Part shown: positions 4,379 to 5,732 of the stretch, one piece after another
How the letters are laid out: each line of letters starts with the position of its first letter
How positions within the stretch are numbered: the stretch's first letter is position 1
Source of the DNA: Oscillospiraceae bacterium
GTDB taxonomy: Bacteria; Bacillota_A; Clostridia; Oscillospirales; Ruminococcaceae
DNA: 5,732 bases
NCBI GenBank assembly: GCA_017414145.1
Contig: JAFPQL010000236.1
Span: 1 to 5,732, forward strand
Direction of reading: 5' to 3'
Position numbers and translations under genes: made by a program
The notes under the pieces: model-generated
Told to the model about the DNA's origin: nothing
The model's database searches: none
What the model saw: the letters and a program-made list of their open reading frames with translations, nothing else

Positions 4379-5732
4379 ATGTTCGCAAAGGTCAGCAGCA
4401 TGGGGCTTTTCGGGCTGAACGCCTTTCCCGTCGATGTGGAGATTTCGGTCAGCAAGGGGCTGCCGCGCTTTGAAATCGTCGGTCTGGCGGATACTGCCGT
4501 GCAGGAGAGCCGCGAACGCATCAAGGCAGCGCTCTATGCCTGCGGCATCGTGTTCCCGACGAGCAGCTGCGTCATCAATCTGGCGCCTGCCGATACGCGC
4601 AAGAACGGCAGTATGCACGATCTTGCCATTTTCATGGCGATTCTGGCGGCGCTCGGCAGAGTGACCGTGCCGGAGGATGCCGCGATCGTCGGCGAAGTCT
4701 CCCTAAACGGCGATGTCCGGCGCGTCAACGGCGTGCTGCCGATGACTTTGACCGCGAAAGAGCGCGGCATCAGAACCGTCTATGTCCCGCTGGAAAATGC
4801 GCGGGAGGCGGCAGTGGTCGAGGGCATGACCGTCTACGGCGTGCCGAATACCGGCGCACTGCTGAAGCATCTGGAGGGCGACGAGCTGCTGACACCGGTC
4901 GGCCACATCGGGCTGACGGCCGTCGGGGCGCCGCCTGTGCCGGACTTTGCGGATGTCCACGGACAGTCCGCCGCGAAATACGCGCTGGAGCTTGCTGCGG
5001 CAGGCGGACACAATGCCCTGCTGATCGGGCCGCCCGGCTCCGGCAAAAGTATGCTCGCAAAGCGGATGCCCGGCATTCTGCCGGAGCTGACCTTTGCCGA
5101 GTCCATTGAAACGACGAAGATTCACTCGGTCGCCGGTCTGCTGGATGCGGAGCATCCGCTGGTGACGGTCAGACCGTTCCGTGCGCCGCATCACACGATC
5201 TCCTCTGCGGGACTGGCGGGCGGCGGCACGATTCCGCATCCGGGCGAGATTTCGCTCGCGCACAACGGACTGCTGTTTCTCGACGAGCTGGCGGAATTTG
5301 ACCGCAGAACGCTGGAGATTCTCCGGCAGCCGCTCGAAGACCGCGAGGTCACGATCTCCCGTGCCGCCGGTACGGTGCGCTATCCCTGCACGATCATGCT
5401 GATCGCGGCGATGAACCCCTGTCCCTGCGGGTATCTCGGTCATCCGACCAGACCCTGCACCTGCGGACAGCGCGCCGCGTCGATGTACTTAAACCGCGTC
5501 TCCGGGCCGCTGCTGGACCGCTTCGACCTGCATATCGAGGCGGCGCCGGTCAGCTTTGACGACCTGAGCGGCGGAAAACCCGAGGAGCCGAGTTCCGAGA
5601 TCCGCAAGCGGGTCATCGCGGCAAGAGCGCTCCAGACCGCCCGCTTTGCCGGGACGAAAATCACCTGCAATGCCCGCATTACGCCGGACAAGCTCGCCGC
5701 CTTCTGCCCGATGACTGACAAGGCAAAGGCAA
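4379..5732 (+). CDS. comM: ComM/YifB-type Mg-chelatase-like AAA+ ATPase, 3' truncated by window end
   Basis: ComM-type proteins are hexameric AAA+ motors that promote branch migration during integration of transforming DNA. The frame is open for 451 codons to the window end; the family is usually about 500-510 residues, so roughly 55 are missing. The start ATG 4379 has AAAGGAG (4363-4369) with a 9-base spacer. The N-terminal ChlI (Lon-protease-like fold) domain covers about 20-140, with RKNGSMHDLAIF and GEVSLNGDVRRVNGVLP. The AAA+ domain has Walker A GPPGSGKS (217-224), RAPHHT (268-273), Walker B LLFLDEL (298-304), and DRFDLH (380-385) with its conserved Arg381. The cysteine cluster CPCG...CTCG (348, 350, 360, 362), typical of the family, is present. 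The C-terminal chelatase domain begins near SSEIRKRVIAARALQTARF (405-423). All key residues are intact. It is last in the visible operon-like run; dprA is a common neighbour of this gene in other Firmicutes but is not visible here. Confidence 0.95.
   Translation, partial: MFAKVSSMGLFGLNAFPVDVEISVSKGLPRFEIVGLADTAVQESRERIKAALYACGIVFPTSSCVINLAPADTRKNGSMHDLAIFMAILAALGRVTVPEDAAIVGEVSLNGDVRRVNGVLPMTLTAKERGIRTVYVPLENAREAAVVEGMTVYGVPNTGALLKHLEGDELLTPVGHIGLTAVGAPPVPDFADVHGQSAAKYALELAAAGGHNALLIGPPGSGKSMLAKRMPGILPELTFAESIETTKIHSVAGLLDAEHPLVTVRPFRAPHHTISSAGLAGGGTIPHPGEISLAHNGLLFLDELAEFDRRTLEILRQPLEDREVTISRAAGTVRYPCTIMLIAAMNPCPCGYLGHPTRPCTCGQRAASMYLNRVSGPLLDRFDLHIEAAPVSFDDLSGGKPEEPSSEIRKRVIAARALQTARFAGTKITCNARITPDKLAAFCPMTDKAKA

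Noticed and set aside
1..5732. CRISPR arrays, tRNA or rRNA genes, riboswitches, toxin-antitoxin pairs, phage genes
   Set aside because: I looked on both strands and saw no regularly spaced direct repeats, no tRNA-like conserved arms, and no recognisable motifs of these classes.

Overview
This window looks like chromosomal DNA of a moderately GC-rich Clostridia-type Firmicute, perhaps a gut Oscillospiraceae/Ruminococcus-like organism. That is inferred from strong AGGAG-type ribosome binding sites, a TTTACA-17-TATAAT extended -10 promoter, the style of the insertion-sequence remnant and the ComM sequence. No marker gene fixes the genus. All supported genes are on the + strand.

Layout. Positions 1 to about 285 are the right-hand part of a decayed insertion sequence. 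The transposase N-terminus (a helix-turn-helix) is joined out of frame to the last 18 or so codons of the same transposase, so the catalytic core is deleted. A perfect 15-bp inverted repeat and a probable IS right end follow. A near-consensus promoter lies at 316-344. Downstream are six tightly packed co-directional genes. Three are tandem genes of one architecture: short N-terminus, four membrane segments, a short aromatic G-[YF]-P motif just after the last one, and a long Ala/Pro/acidic cytoplasmic tail (395-1252, 1275-2504, 2525-3460). Then come a 164-residue four-helix membrane protein (3471-3965), a 97-residue small soluble protein (4029-4322), and the first 451 codons of a ComM/YifB-type AAA+ ATPase (4379 to the window end).

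How they may work together. Gaps between the first four genes are 22, 20 and 10 bases, and the 3471 gene's ribosome binding site overlaps the preceding stop codon. The four are therefore probably one translation-coupled transcript from the 316-344 promoter. The next two gaps (63 and 56 bases) show no clear promoter or terminator, so the small protein and comM may be read from the same transcript. Only ComM has a recognisable function: branch-migration helicase for DNA taken up in natural transformation. I do not recognise the three-gene membrane cassette. It is the most interesting content of the window, as a candidate family of diverged paralogues with tails that carry a recurring short acidic/hydrophobic motif. 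A functional link to ComM is speculation based on adjacency only.
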